From: Hymenopellis radicata
Taxonomy: Eukaryota > Basidiomycota > Agaricomycetes > Agaricales > Physalacriaceae
NCBI GenBank assembly: GCA_015501595.1
Contig: JADNRX010000122.1
Location: 62,001-126,000, forward strand
Direction: 5' to 3'
DNA: 64,000 nt
Shown here: piece by piece, positions 42,385 through 54,519 of the stretch
Numbering within the stretch: the first letter of the stretch is position 1
Layout: every line of letters begins with the position of its first letter
The notes under the pieces: generated by a model
Database searches by the model: none
The model's input: only the letters and a program-made list of their open reading frames with translations
Told to the model about the DNA's origin: nothing
Program-made: the position numbers and the translations under genes

Positions 42385-44376
42385 ATGGACACCTTTAACC
42401 CGAAAATTCTTGACGCCAGCATTCGCGACGTCGCCGAGTGTCTCAGCGACAACCAAAAAGCCGATCTCTTGCTCTACGGACTGAGGAACCTGAAATACAA
42501 GCGGTGAGTAGCTATCCCTGCACCCGTCGTATCTAGTACAACCCTGATAGTCGACGGATTTTGCAGGCAATACAAAACGCTCATCGAGAACGCAATCCAA
42601 GCGTGTCTGCAAATTCATACTCTTAATCCTGAGACGGTGGCGAGGGCTCGAATATTACGCGCAAGAGCGAGGATTGATGCGGGCTCAGTTTTGGGTGCGC
42701 AGGATGACCTGCAAGCCGCCCTAATCGCAGAACCGGATAACACAGAAGCTACAGCGCTACTCCACCAACGTTCCGTAGCCGTCGAAAAAGTGTGTCTACC
42801 TCGACAATAAAGCGGAATAATGTTGACATATGGCATAGCTTCTCTCTCCACAACCCACGGTTGTCTCACGGTCTCACAAATTTTCCCCCGAGGTTTGGCG
42901 AGAAATCGCGGTCTTCCTTCCGCGCAGAGATCTCCAAACACTGCTCTTTGTTCCCCACGTCCTTTCACGCGTAGCGAGTCAGCTGTTATTCCGCGAGTTA
43001 CACCTGCACTTCTCTTCGTCTGACCCGGAGGATGGGATTGCCGAAGGTGGATCTGAGAAGGAGGGAGATGTGAGACGAAGTGCTGACATCCTCACACGCG
43101 TGATCACAGATAACAGCTTTGCATGCGTTGTCAAGACGCTCCGAATATACGCCCTAAAGCCTGACAAGGATGGCAGTATTGCCTTTCAAACAGGTATGTA
43201 AACTTCATTTTGAATGGCGTTCTTCTGTACTGAGATGACAGCAGGTATGCTCGCGAATGCCCTTCCAAAAATGATAAATCTGCGAAAAGTGCACATCTCC
43301 TCGGGTCCCGAGGGTGTCATGCCTGTGCTAAGAATTGTGCAAGCCTCGAGCCCACGCTTAAGCGCCCTTTCTCTCCATATCCCAGATGGATTCGACATAG
43401 GGAACCTCGAATTCCACCGCATTGGTCATTTTGCCTATCGCACGAACGGCGAACACCCTATCAGCTTCCTGAACGCTCACAGGAACACCCTGCGCACTAT
43501 CCACCTCGAAAACCCAGGATGGTCCTTCCCATCTGAGTGTCTCAGCATCCGCCACCTCACCCATATCCACTTCCTCGGGCAGTTCCCACCCAACAGCCGC
43601 ACTATTGAAGAAATATTCACAAATGGCCGTCAGCTTGAGTGCCTCTCACTCAACTGCCTTCTCGATTGCATGCCCAGTGCCCAATTCCGCTCTCTTGTCT
43701 CAACGCCCGTTTTACCTTTCCTCCGCGATTTCACCTTCAGTATCAGCGGCATGACGCGGCGCGTCGTGGACCGCGACCTGTTTCCTGCAATCGCTGAATT
43801 CTTGAGGGATCGGAAAGAACTGCGTACGCTGGGGCTGATGGTCCCCGCGGGGGAGGCCGTGCAGCGCCAGGTCGGGTTCGATGCGAGTTTGTGGGGTGTA
43901 TTGCCCAGCCTCACCGGGTTGAAGGGACTGTGTATAACGTACCCGCGGGATCTAGCGCCTGGACTCGCTTCGTGGCTCATTCCGCGAACTGTGCGGTGCT
44001 TGACTTTGGACGGGATAGGCGTAACCGGGTCTCAAAGGGATCTCAAGTCGTTTTTGCAGGTGAGGATCCGCCCAAACGTTATGATGTTTCTTCAATGCTG
44101 ACTTGTTTGCAGAATATTCGTGCGGGAATACCACCTACGTTGCGATTCATCGGGATGTCCGAGTTCCCTATGGGCATGGTTTCTATGATTATTGAGCACG
44201 GTTTTCCGATGGTTCGACTGATGAAAGTTGGTCCACAGTACTGGACTGTTGTTAGGCGACCGGATGGGCAAGCAGGCGAGCTAGAGCCGTGGCCAAAAAG
44301 ACGAGCCACTTATCACGCTGCTGAGTGGTTGGAGTGGTTTGGTTGTGAGGAGGCGCAACCCACTGAATTCTGTTGA
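42385..44376 (+). CDS. F-box protein with N-terminal TPR-like helices
   Basis: Starts at ATG 42385 (MDTFNPKILDASIRDVAECL). Exons 1-2 form a TPR-like helical array (LLYGLRNLKYKR, TLIENAIQACLQIHTLNPETVARARILRARARIDAG, DDLQAALIAEPDNTEATALL). Exon 3 has the F-box (FSPEVWREIAVFLPRRDLQTLLFVPHVLSRVASQLLFREL). The rest is leucine-rich (MLANALPKMINLRKVHIS, LSALSLHIPDG, LRTIHLENPG, LECLSLNCLLD, LKGLCITYP) and ends EEAQPTEFC. Introns near 42504, 42790, 43194 and 44060 are 45-65 nt. The TPR plus F-box layout suits an SCF ubiquitin-ligase adaptor. It is unrelated in sequence to the two duplicated F-box types in the window and has no frame break. It is convergent with the reductase gene, 86 bp away. Confidence 0.85.
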
Positions 44377-44462
44377 GCCAGTTGTTTTTACGATTTTTGT
44401 TTTGTTGTTTTGCTTTCATGGATACGATTTATTGGGTTATATAACACGGCGTGTCAGTCACA

Positions 44463-45632
44463 TCAAGCACTTCCAGGTGGCAGTCCCTCGAATGCATTTT
44501 TCAACAGGATAAGCAACTTTTCTTTTACCAATGGCGCAGGATTGGGGTATGGACTTTTCGCGGCGATATCTGCAGCCATTTCCCGATCTTCCTCTTTCAT
44601 TCCGAGCTCCTTCAAGGAATAAGGTGCACCCAGGCCTTTTGCAAGTTCGTAGATACCTTGCGCTGCATTCGAGACCCCAGGGTCTTAGCAACCTTCGACA
44701 TCGCGTCTTCCGCATATGGCGTATTATAGGCTATGGCATGAGGAAGAATAACGGTGTGGGTTGCCGCGTGAGGCAAGCCGAACGTTCCGCCTGTGCAGAA
44801 TAGTAAGTGTAAACGAAACAGGGACTGGCCGCGGATATTACCAAGAGTGTGGCATAGCTTATGATGCAAAGCCATTCCGACAACACCAAGGCACGAAGCA
44901 CACGCCCAAGCGCCGTACAACGCGTCACTTCTCGCGTCAAGGCTGGCTGGATCCGAGATTAGAATGGGAAGCGCTTTGGCGATACTCGCCAAGCCCTGCA
45001 GAGCAAGGGTGTCGGTGACAGGATTCGCTTCCTTCGAATACAGTGCTTCCACCGCGTGGGCAATAGCGTTTATGCCGGATGTGACTGTGATACGAGGCGA
45101 CAAGGTAAGGGTGAGGGAAACGTCGTAGATGATCACTTCTGGGAGAACTTTCATGGACCTTTGTGTTGTTTTCAGACCATTTTCTGTCTGTCCAAGGATT
45201 GGGGTTGCCTGTTAATAAAAAAAATGTTAGTACACAGCTGGAGTGCAGTAATAAATACAATACCTCAGAACCAGAATAGGTCGTGGGAATGACTATCTGA
45301 GGGAGATCTGTGCGGAAAGCGATAGCTTTCGCTAGACCAACGGCCGATCCGCCACCAAGCGATACTACACAATCTGCACCAAGTTGTTCTACCACCTTGC
45401 AGGCGTCTTCCGTGACGTTCGTCGGAGTATGCATGACCGCCTTGGGATATATTCCGACAGCCTTGGTTCCCAAAAGATCCTGCAGATCACGAGCTTTTCG
45501 CGCTTGTCCTTGGGTACTTAAGATAAGTGCTTTGCTACATCCTAAGCGGTCGAGTTCGTCGGGGACGCGAGTGAGTGTACCAGATCCAAAGATAACGCGA
45601 GCGGGTAAGGCGTTGTAGACGAAGTCTTTCAT
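44463..45632 (-). CDS. Maleylacetate reductase (iron-containing alcohol dehydrogenase fold)
   Basis: Starts at ATG 45632 (MKDFVYNALPARVIFGSGTL). Dinucleotide region VVSLGGGSAVGLAKAIA, then PQIVIPTTYSGSE (maleylacetate reductase signature), an intron, TPILG...KVLPEVIIYDVSLTLTLS, and the metal-site-like histidines in GINAIAHAVEALYS, GMALHHKLCHTLGG and FGLPHAATH. The C-terminus is ELAKGLGAPYSLKELGM...LLKNAFEGLPPGSA, with stop at 44463. It reduces maleylacetate to 3-oxoadipate with NAD(P)H, the last step of the hydroxyquinol branch of aromatic degradation in the cytosol. One break, a missing base at the CCCC run 44675-44678 (plus strand), lies between VAKTLG and VSNAAQGIY; family residues continue on both sides. 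It shares a 213-bp promoter region with the divergent gene at 45846. Confidence 0.87.
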
Positions 45633-45845
45633 GATGGTCGTTTGAAGGAAAGAGCTGACAGATCAGCGAAGCATTCATGTCGATAACCGTGGGTGTCGTG
45701 TAACCAAATGTGGCGTCGGCCCGAGAGTTGAAAAGCATCCGAGAGTCGGAAAAACGTCATTCCGCTTCATGACCACTACCACCATTGGAATTTGGCATGG
45801 GGCTCCTCCTTCCTTCCGACTGCCACTAAGCTATCATCTTGAATT
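45633..45845. promoter_or_regulatory. Bidirectional promoter region
   Basis: 213 bp between the starts of the maleylacetate reductase (-) and the TIM-barrel gene (+). No TATA box is obvious, and no known operator could be matched. The short shared space makes joint regulation likely but unproven. Confidence 0.45.
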
Positions 45846-47152
45846 ATGGCAGACTCTGCTCTGTCTGTGCGCGATCTACCACTCGCGGTGGCGTCCATGT
45901 CCATCGGTCTGTTTCTTCATTGTCTCCAGCTCTCCAATTGACAGAGCATTTCAGGTAGAGCCTGGGTGCATGATATGGATATCAAGCTGTCTGAGATTGC
46001 AAGGGTCGGTCTGAAGGGAGTCGAGATCTTCTTTGAGGATGTCGTCTACGCTGCGAAGAAAATCGATCCAACCGCGACGGAGACTGATGAAGAACCTCTG
46101 CTAGAAGCTGCCGGGCACATACGAACACTTTGCGACAAGTATGGACTAAAAGTCCTCGTGCTGCAGCCTTTGCTCAATTACGAGGGCCTCTTAGATCCCG
46201 TGAAACATCGCGAAGCCCTAGTCAAATGCAAACTTTTCTTCAAGTTAGCGAAGACACTGGGCACCGATATGATACAGGTTCCTTCTCAGGTAATTCTACG
46301 ATTTTGCGTCCTCAGAGAAACACGTCTCATGTTTTGAGTAGATGATAATGCAAGGCACCACTGGAGACTTCGACAAGATTGTCGCCGATTTGAGGGAAAT
46401 TGGAGAGATGGGTTTAAAGGAGGATCCGCCAATAAGATTTGCCTACGAGTGCATGGCGTGGGGTGCCCATGTTGACACGTAGGTTGTCACGGACGGTCTA
46501 CGAGAAGACTACTCATTACGACCTCAGGTGGGAGCAGACCTGGGACATCGTCGAGCGCGTCAGCCTCCCCAACTTTGGCATCGGTTCGTGAGCCTTTGGT
46601 TTTTTCACACTTCTTGTCTTATTTATATTTGGTTGCAGTGTTGGATACATTTCAAGTGCGTGTGTGACTATTCTTGAGGTGGAGCGATACTCACGCTTGC
46701 TTCTCAAGATCCTCGGACGTATCTGGGCTGACCCGACTGAAGCATCCGGTAAACTTGCCTCTGGTCCTACCTCACTCGCATCTACCATCTCCAAACTCAA
46801 ATGTATTGCGCCTAAACTGCTGCCCAAGGTCTTCTATATACAACTCTGTGATGCCGAGCTTCTTTCTCCACCAATCTCTCCCTCACATCCCTTTTACGAC
46901 CACGAACAAAAGCCGCGCATGATGTGGAGTCGAAACGCTCGTCTGTTTCCTTGTGAGTATGAGAAAGGCGCGTATCTGCCCGTGATTGAGCTGGCGAAAG
47001 CTATTTTTGATGGCCTGGGTTATCGGGGATGGGTATCGTTAGAAGTCTTTGCGAGGAGTGCGGCGGAGGAAGGACAGCATGTTCCTCAAGAGCATGCGCA
47101 GAGGGCCGCAAAGAGTTGGAAGTGTTTTTTGTCGGAAGCTGGATACGCGTGA
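45846..47152 (+). CDS. Sugar-phosphate isomerase/epimerase-like TIM barrel, 3-dehydroshikimate dehydratase-like
   Basis: Starts at ATG 45846 (MADSALSVRDLPLAVASMSIG); the next exon continues RAWVHDMDIKLSEIARVGLKGVEIFFEDVVYAAK, the opening of the AP-endonuclease-2/xylose-isomerase-like barrel. Metal-ligand positions are visible in GVEIFFED, IRFAYECMAWG and VLDTFQILGRIW, and the last exon has FYIQLCDAELL, WSRNARLFPCEYEKGAYLP and YRGWVSLEVFARS. It ends AGYA at 47152. Fungal members near 3-dehydroshikimate dehydratase turn 3-dehydroshikimate into protocatechuate in quinate use; other members are isomerases, so the substrate is uncertain. About six introns, no frame break. Its 3' 60% is copied inverted at 38435-39250. 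Confidence 0.78.
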
Positions 47153-47775
47153 AACGGCGTCCATCCGACATTTCACGAGGAGTAACGAAGAAGAAATATC
47201 AATTGTATAGTATCTACAACTCGGATAATGAAGCCATCGGTTCACTAGCAAAACAATCGCCGTTGACACGATCTTCAGCTTCTTAGGAGCATCCACAGCT
47301 TGCACGCCGAATCTCAATCGAAAATCAAAAAGGGTTAATGCCCCTCTGATACGCGAATAGAATATAGTAAGATACTCCTTGGGTACCTGGGTCATGCCCA
47401 GGGAGTATCCCAGGGTGATCCTGAAGGATGCATAGGCGGCTCATGTGGCTTGTGGCACCGTTAGAGTCTAGAGATGATAGGCACCGGCGGGGTAGGCTCC
47501 CGTGGCGGTCAAGCAGAGGACTTGGTGTCCAAAGCGAGAGATGTGAGCAAGGCGTGCTACCCGAAGGTCACCGGTCACCCGGAGGGTTAGGGAGTGTCGC
47601 AAGAGCTTGAGGGTCGGCGCTCCCTAACACTTTTTGCTTCTTCCTACTTGAACTTACTCCGCCGCGGAGTCTTGCATATTACTATTGGAGGGCCTGTGAA
47701 AACTCATCAAAATCCGTCCGAGGAGCCACACCAAAGGGGCCAAGCACGCTCCTCGCAAGAGATGGTTGTGTGTGG
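46346..47775. repeat. Inverted duplication, right arm (original copy)
   Basis: Pairs with 37775-39250. Being attached to the intact gene, this arm is probably the source. It includes 620 bp of 3' flank with the hairpin at 47371-47409. Confidence 0.85.
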
Positions 47776-48174
47776 CAAGTCTCGCCGATTCTGCAGAAGG
47801 CGCAGAAATATTGAGAGTCTGCGCCACGCTTACTCTGAAGGCTTTCCACTTTTCCTTCGAACTTCGAATTTAGTATGCCACTCAAACCGCCGAATTTCCA
47901 TGTCTGATTAGATTGAAACCACAAGCCTCACAATGACTCTGAGACCCGGGGCGCATGGTCTCAGCTGAAAATTGACCTGGCTCTTCCGCGGTACTGTGAT
48001 TACGCCTAAAGCTACATGGTTGAGATCCTCATCTTGAACGAAAAAACCCCAAGTAGAATTTAGCATCTCCGACGATCTATGTGGCTGTGTCGCAATTTGG
48101 CCATATTTATTATTTGTCCTTAGTTGACAGTCACCGCATGTCGAAATGCAAAGAGCCTCTTGTTCACGACCGTC
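47776..48174. other. Intergenic, no gene seen
   Basis: Upstream region of the gene at 48175. No element recognised. Confidence 0.4.
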
Positions 48175-49713
48175 ATGTTTTCATTTACTTTCAAGCTTGC
48201 CGTTCCAGGCCTCGCAAATCCGTTTTCGCCCCCTTCTCCGTCTACGTCGGCTGTGGCGTCGACTTCGAGGCTGTCTCAGACATCCCCTTCTGATGGAGAT
48301 ATAAAGGCGGAACGATTAACGACCGGAAGGGGTCGAGTGCCATCACGTCGGCAACGCCCACGATCCAACTCCCCAGCGCCGCCACCGTTGACGCGCAAAC
48401 GCGGCTGGGAGCCATCGTATCCGGAGCCCAGCCTATCGACCACAACACTAGCCTCATCTAGTGGGTATCTTGATACACCTGCTAAATACCGCGACCTCGC
48501 CCAGCTAACGCCTGACGAATATCACGAAATTCAAGCTATGACAGAAGGTGCGTTGTCAGCATGTCAAACCATTTTTATCTGTTTCGGGGCATGTGTTTTC
48601 CGTGCGGTATCAATGCATCAAGGGCAAGCGGCTTTTGCTCCTGCCTTCATGTCTGTGCATGTCTTTGGCGTGTTGTACATCCTATATCTTGAAGCAGCCG
48701 TCACTTTGACCCCATCTCTATTGCACATTCATTTTCTTCAATACCTCTTTCTCATGCCTTGTTTTTCTATCTTCATCCATGTAGAACTCCCTCCTCCTGC
48801 CAAACGCCGACGCGGACTTGCTGGCTCTATCGTATCTACTGCGGTCAGCGCTGCGCTCATTGGCACTGCCGTTGGTCTCACCGTTTACCGAATGTGAGTA
48901 GATCGACGATTCCTTATCGCTAAGCTTACCCCTCCTTAGGTGGAGAGACCGAGGCAAAGAACAACCTCAAGAACAACTCGCACCACCACCCTATTATCCC
49001 GGCGAATGGGCTCCAGAGTCTCGAGCTGCTCTGGAAGCTCCCAAGGCGATCAACGTCATCCCCCCGACTCCCCGGCGGAAAACGCGTCAACATGCAGTCG
49101 GTTCTTTGAACAGACGCACAACTGCCTCTCGAAAATTGCGACCTCGCATGCCCGCATTCACACCTCCACCTCCATCCTCTTATCACCAGTCTACGTCCAC
49201 ATCCTCGCATCGTGGTAACTCACCTGACGATAACGTGGACGACCAGGTATGCTTTCTGCTCAATTAAACGACCCCATGACTGAGTTCTGACAGATGGATT
49301 GGCTCGGAGACAAGCTAGCCGCTCTTATCGAAGAGGGCAAGAAAGCCCTGGGTCGCGAGGTGGTGGTTATGAGCGAAGCTCCTGAAGATGAAGTCGACGA
49401 CGGAACCGACGCTTGGGAGGAAGAAGACGATGGCCGTCCGTCGTCTCCCAGACGCGCCAAGCAGCCTCGCGGCTATGGCCTTCCTCCCTCGTATTCTTCA
49501 CCCTCAACATCTGCATCTCCACGCTCCTCGCGCTTTGATTTGAGCTCTGCACCAATACCGATAGCGCCCCGCTCAAGGGAAAAGTCGGCTGATTCTGGGA
49601 TCGGAATGACCCCGCGATTTGGGGAGGACGAGCGGGCGTGGGAGAGTCCTATGCTCCGGGAGTCGATGGAGCAGGCGCGTGCTCGGGCTCTCAAAAATCG
49701 GGGTCTTGCGTAG
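48175..49713 (+). CDS. Putative membrane protein with basic and acidic low-complexity regions, function unknown
   Basis: Starts at ATG 48175 (MFSFTFKLAVPGLANPFSPPS); the frame is open further upstream but this ATG gives a hydrophobic start. It continues with a Ser/Pro/Arg-rich part (GRGRVPSRRQRPRSNSPAPPPLTRKRG), LAQLTPDEYHEIQAMTEG, an intron of about 240 nt (or two shorter ones) to LPPPAKRRRGLAGSIVSTAVSAALIGTAVGLTVYRM (basic stretch then one membrane helix), a Pro/Gln-rich part (QEQLAPPPYYPGEWAP), a basic RRTTASRKLRPRMP, and MDWLGDKLAALIEEGKKALGREV followed by an acidic and Ser-rich C-terminus (RARALKNRGLA). KRRR before the helix suggests a cytosolic or nuclear N-terminus. I do not recognise the family; it looks like a protein of an organelle or nuclear-envelope membrane. 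Confidence 0.6.
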
Positions 49714-51393
49714 AGGCTGGCTTCTCTTTGACCTTGTTTTATGACCCGACTCGGCGTCGTGTACATACCCGCAATCCTCTTGCCGCACTCACAATCCTCT
49801 TTTCTCCGTATATCCGCATTCTTGCTCCCATTTGCGCATCGCCACGCCGACTCATTATGACCTATCTATTATCTTATTGCTTTACGACATAAACTCACTC
49901 TTTTATCGTTATACACTGACATTACTTTCAGGCGGGAGTATTTTGCATCATTATTTGTAGCAGTAGTAGTAGTAGATTGGAATTCAGAAGAAGTTGGAAC
50001 GCTCAACATGCTTGCGCATACCCACGCGCGATGGATTATCTCCGACTTGAACATGGAGTATCACGGCATTCGAGTAGCCTTACCTGTAGGAATTGTATAG
50101 TACACCGCGTCTAGTATTGGACGCATCGTTCTCCCGCGTTGGAGAGGATAACGAGAAGAGCTTGCCATTGCCAAGTCCTGATCATTCGTAACGCCGCAGC
50201 CAATAGCCCAGCATCGGACGCATTCTTGGCCCGCGTCAACTTGAAGATAACAAGAATCGCCTGCCGGGCGCTGCGTAATGCCGTACACACATAAGGGTAT
50301 TACTGTTTTCAGGCATCAATGATCGAGCAAGTTCGAGTGTGGCGCTACAAATATTCGAAGAGACAATCGAGAGAGAGATAGACGTGGAGTCACGTCCATA
50401 AATTCGTCGATTCACGCTCGGCGTCCGTCTTTCTTTCCTGTTCTCCCATCCGAGTCGCCTTTCGCGTTGCATCTGTGTCGCTCGTCGCGCGATCAGCTAC
50501 CTTCCGCCTCGGCCCGTCAGCGCAGTCTTTCTTGAGACCTCCCGTCTCGTTGTCTCAGCGTGGTTTGTCTCAGTACGTTTCTAATGTCGCTTACCTTGGC
50601 TGATTAGTAACAGCGCAAGTGGTCAAATAAAGGTGCCAAAGGGATCGAGGACGCGTTCCGCCCAAAGAACTTGTTCAATATCCGCCCGGAAGTCTTTAAT
50701 TAGGACGCGTAAGCAGATATAAATACATAGCCGCACCTCCGACGGGTTCAGAAAGGCGATCTCGAAGGTGAGTGACGAAATTAGCCGAGAATCGGACCGA
50801 AGGAGGGCCAAGAATGCGCCGCGGCACGTGCTTTGCGAAATGAAAGACAGATTCGCACGCTTAGTATCCTTTCGGAACTATTTCAACCAGAATGCTCGCC
50901 CAGTGAGCCTCGTTTTCTTCACTTGATTCCGTTCTTTTGCATATCGACCGACCGTTTCTTTGTCGCGTTTTTTCCGTGTTTTTACACGCGTTTTCTGCAT
51001 CTGGAACGGAGGAATAACCGGTATCACCCAAATATCAGAGATGAGCTGGTATGACTCACAAGCAGCGTGCAGGGGGTAAAAAATAACCTGCGTGCTGACA
51101 ATTTGCGAGGCTTAGTTGGCTGTCTTAGGGGGCTTCTAGCGGATTCTTACGCTTATACGGGGAACGTTTCAGCCTTTTACGCTCATACACGACTAGGCGG
51201 GGGACTTGGTTGCGGGGAGGCCATATTTCACGCTGGCGCGGACAGGACACATCGCCCTGACCGCCAACTGACCGCGACGCAGTCAACTTGGCAGCGTATG
51301 TGATTTGAAACGTAAACGGTAAGATCCGTCTGCACCTCGGAGTCGCCAGCTATATCGGGTGACGCCTCACAGGGATCCCAAATTATACACTCG
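49714..51393. other. Long intergenic stretch, no gene seen
   Basis: About 1.7 kb with no frame I can support. Holds an (agt)n microsatellite at about 49960-49976. Near 50380-50400 the sequence acgtggagtcacgt is a short inverted repeat. The right part is probably the promoter and 5' leader of the zinc-cluster regulator. Confidence 0.4.
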
Positions 51394-54355
51394 ATGACCA
51401 GTGCTAATCAGTCTGGCACCGACGCGTCTACATCCAGTCGCAAGTCGCAGACGATTTCTTGCGCGGAATGTCGCCGGCTCAAGCTAAAGTATGTCATGCG
51501 TGTCTATTTGGTGTCATTTGCCTCTGACCTGTGGTAGATGCGACCGTGTTTTTCCTTGCTCTTCTTGCATAAGACGAGGCTGTGCAAACCTGTGCCCAAA
51601 TGGAACTCTAGAAAAGGGGAAACGAGGATTTCTGCGTCGGTTGGAGCAATCGTTACCTTCATCGTCATCCGGCAGTACAGGAAATGGTGAAGGATCCACT
51701 GAGGTCGCTATGTTTGTCGCACGAGACAAAGCGATGGCGAACCGTATACAGGAGCTAGAGATGGCCTTGACAAAGTAGGCCGAATCTATTTTTGTTGGCT
51801 GGATTAGCGTTTACTGAGCATTGTACTCTAGTGCTGGCGTGCCCATACCAGGAGCGCCAATGTTGCATTCGAAAGCGCTCAAGGTCGAACCATCCGGATC
51901 GGCTACGCCGAATAAGCGCCCTAGGAGTTCGTCCCCAATTCCCGAATGGGATACGCCGTCAATTGAAGTGGTCCCTCCTAGAGACGTTGACACGGAAGTC
52001 GACGACGTCGCCTTGGGATTCGGGACGCTCACCATTGACGTGGAGAACCGATCCAGATACATCGGCTTATCCGGGTCGGCGGCATATCTAAATCCAGCGA
52101 TATGGAAGACCGGAAGCGGCATCAAGAAAGTATAGAAGTACGTGTTGAATTGTGCACCTATATTTATCTAGCATTCACCTTCTTCACAGGACGTCAATCC
52201 AGGTTCCGGTATGAGATCGGATTCACCATTCTTCAAAACCAACTGAATAGATAATAGGTCACGTATGGTCCCATAACCTCAATGGCGGTTTACCGTCTTA
52301 TGAGGAAGCCGTACGACTCGCCGACATGTATTTCACGAATGCCTCTTGGATGTGAGAGCTCTCCCCGCCTTTGTCTCGACCCACGCTGACATGTACATCT
52401 GTCAGGTACGAGGTTATTCCTAGAGATATATTCTTCAACGAGCATCTCGCCAGTATCTACTTTTCTCGACAAAAGACCGTGTCCCATGGAGTCATGTCCC
52501 TGTTCTACGTCGTACTCTCGCTGGGCGCGTTCTTCGACCTTTCGCTGCCTTTGCAGATAGCGAAGGATCGCGCGTCGCATCTCCATTCACTAGCAGTTCA
52601 GTGGCTGTCTTCGCAGGCGCAGCGAGAAGGAACGCTGAGGATTGATACTATACCCACAGTGCAAACGCTGCACCTATTAGTAACGTACCATTTGAGTACG
52701 CGAGTTAAAGGCGATGGTGAGCCTGCTTGGCAGCTACTCGGAATGGCAACGCGCGCGCTGCAAGCTCAAGGCTGTCACCGCGATGGATCGAGGTGGAATC
52801 TTCCCGAGCCAGAGTTGGAGGAACGGCGGCGAGTGTTTTGGGAAACACATTACTATGATCGAGTGGTGCGTTAACCGCTTTTTTTCTTGCTCTCCAAGCT
52901 TATACGTTCCAACAGCAATCCCTGACATTTGGACGTCCGTATGCCATGAGCGATGATCATCGTAGGTTCTTTGCTTCTTCATTATCACCAGTCTAAATCC
53001 GCCATTAGATGATTGTGAGATGCCTCAGACGTGCGATACACCCCTCCCCTCCGATACCGCAGAAGATGACGTCTCCTTCTCGCACAAAAAGTTCCATACG
53101 TACAAATTCCGCTTTACCGCTATCCTAGGCAACATTGCGGACCGCGCTTTTGCTGCAAAACACCCCACCTACACGACTATAATGGAGCTTGATAAGGAAA
53201 TCAACGATTATTATTCCGCGCTTCCAAAGTGGATGGTGTGTGAGAGCGTGCAAAACCCGGTGAAGGAGCTTCGTTCGGGGGCAGTGGGTTTAGGGAGCCC
53301 CGAGAATATGAGACGCGATGCGCAGATACATTCGCTGTGCAACATGATTTATCTCACGTTGCTGCATCTTCATCGGGGTCCCTTCTGTCGCGCGCTTACC
53401 ATGGATTCCAGTGATCCTTTGAAGGCCAAGTATGCTTCTAGCGTTACCAGTTTGACTGTGGTACGTCCATTTAAAACCCTTGTTGGCTATTGATCTAATT
53501 ATTCGCAGGCTGCGAGGGCGATGATCAACATAACGCGGGGAATGTTCTCACTTTATCCAGGTATGTGCTATATGGACGGAAAAGTACGCGACTAATTGAT
53601 TCCATTTAGTCCTCACCGTTCGCATGTGGTACTTTTTCTTCCACACCTTCAGTGCCGCCGTCTGTCAAGCCGTGCTGGTTATTGTAGCGCCTTTCCACCC
53701 TCTTTCTCCGCAGGCGTACGAGTCCATGCAGGGTGCCCTAGAGCTTTTCACCGTCGCCGAAGGACCCATGGCTGAGCTCGCTCGCGACCGGATGGCGCGA
53801 CTAGCGCAAAAAGCCAAATCTGTAATGGACGGGTGGAAAGCATCGAACGCCCCAGGACCGAAAAGCAACTTTCTGGCCGTTCCACGCTCTATGCCGCGTC
53901 GTCTGTCAGAATCGTCTACGGGGCAGCCTGAGCACCTGTTGGGGGCGTCTACAACGTTGATTCGTATACAGGCGCCGGAGCGCTCGCCCGATCCAGTCGC
54001 CGCGCCGTCGTCTATCGTCGACGGGCAGGACATACCACACCTGGACCTTCCTGGGACGGGCTTGGATCCATCGTCGATGGACACGGGTTCGCCTGGTTGG
54101 AGCGACGAGTCGTTCATGAATTATTTGAACACGGGCTCGGGGCATGTCGACGTGGGCGCATGGCAGGGCAACGTGGAGGAAGCCTCGCACCAGCACAATC
54201 CGAATATCAACGCGCCGAGCATCAATCCGGATCTGAACATTGATGGCTTTGACCTGTCGTCGTTTATTCAGGTGGGGGCGAATCCGTGGTCTGGATCGTA
54301 CGAGCAGCATCCTTTGGATATCGATAATTTCTTTGGGACGCCGTCGTACCATTAA
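51394..54355 (+). CDS. Zn2Cys6 (GAL4-type) transcription factor with Fungal_trans domain
   Basis: Starts at ATG 51394 (MTSANQSGTDASTSSRKSQ). The zinc cluster is CAECRRLKLK|CDRVFPCSSCIRRGC (C-x2-C-x6-C-x5-C-x2-C...), split by a 48-nt intron after LKLK, a common intron position in basidiomycete members. A basic linker and a short coiled coil (FVARDKAMANRIQELEMALTK) suggest dimer binding to DNA. A Ser/Pro linker with KRPRSSSPIPEW follows. The middle homology region includes RDIFFNEHLASIYFSRQ, VVLSLGAFFDLSLP, TLHLLVTYHL and MATRALQAQGCHRDGSRWNLPEPELEERRRVFWETHYYDR. The C-terminus is acidic with Asn/Pro (SFMNYLNTGSG...DLSSFIQVGANPW), a likely activation region. Eight or so exons; the part between 52136 and 52400 is hard to splice. 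The target genes are unknown; no metabolic cluster adjoins it. Confidence 0.83.
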
Positions 54356-54519
54356 CTGCTCGCTTGTCCTTTGTTTGTTTTATGCTGAAATGCTATCGTA
54401 TTGCATTGTCGTTTTACCCTTTTGTGGGAGATAGTCGGGCAGTGTGGTGATAAGGTGAGCACCTGTGTTGCAGAAATTGACATTTGTGCCATAGGTAAGC
54501 TGCCAAGCCCCTGGATCTG

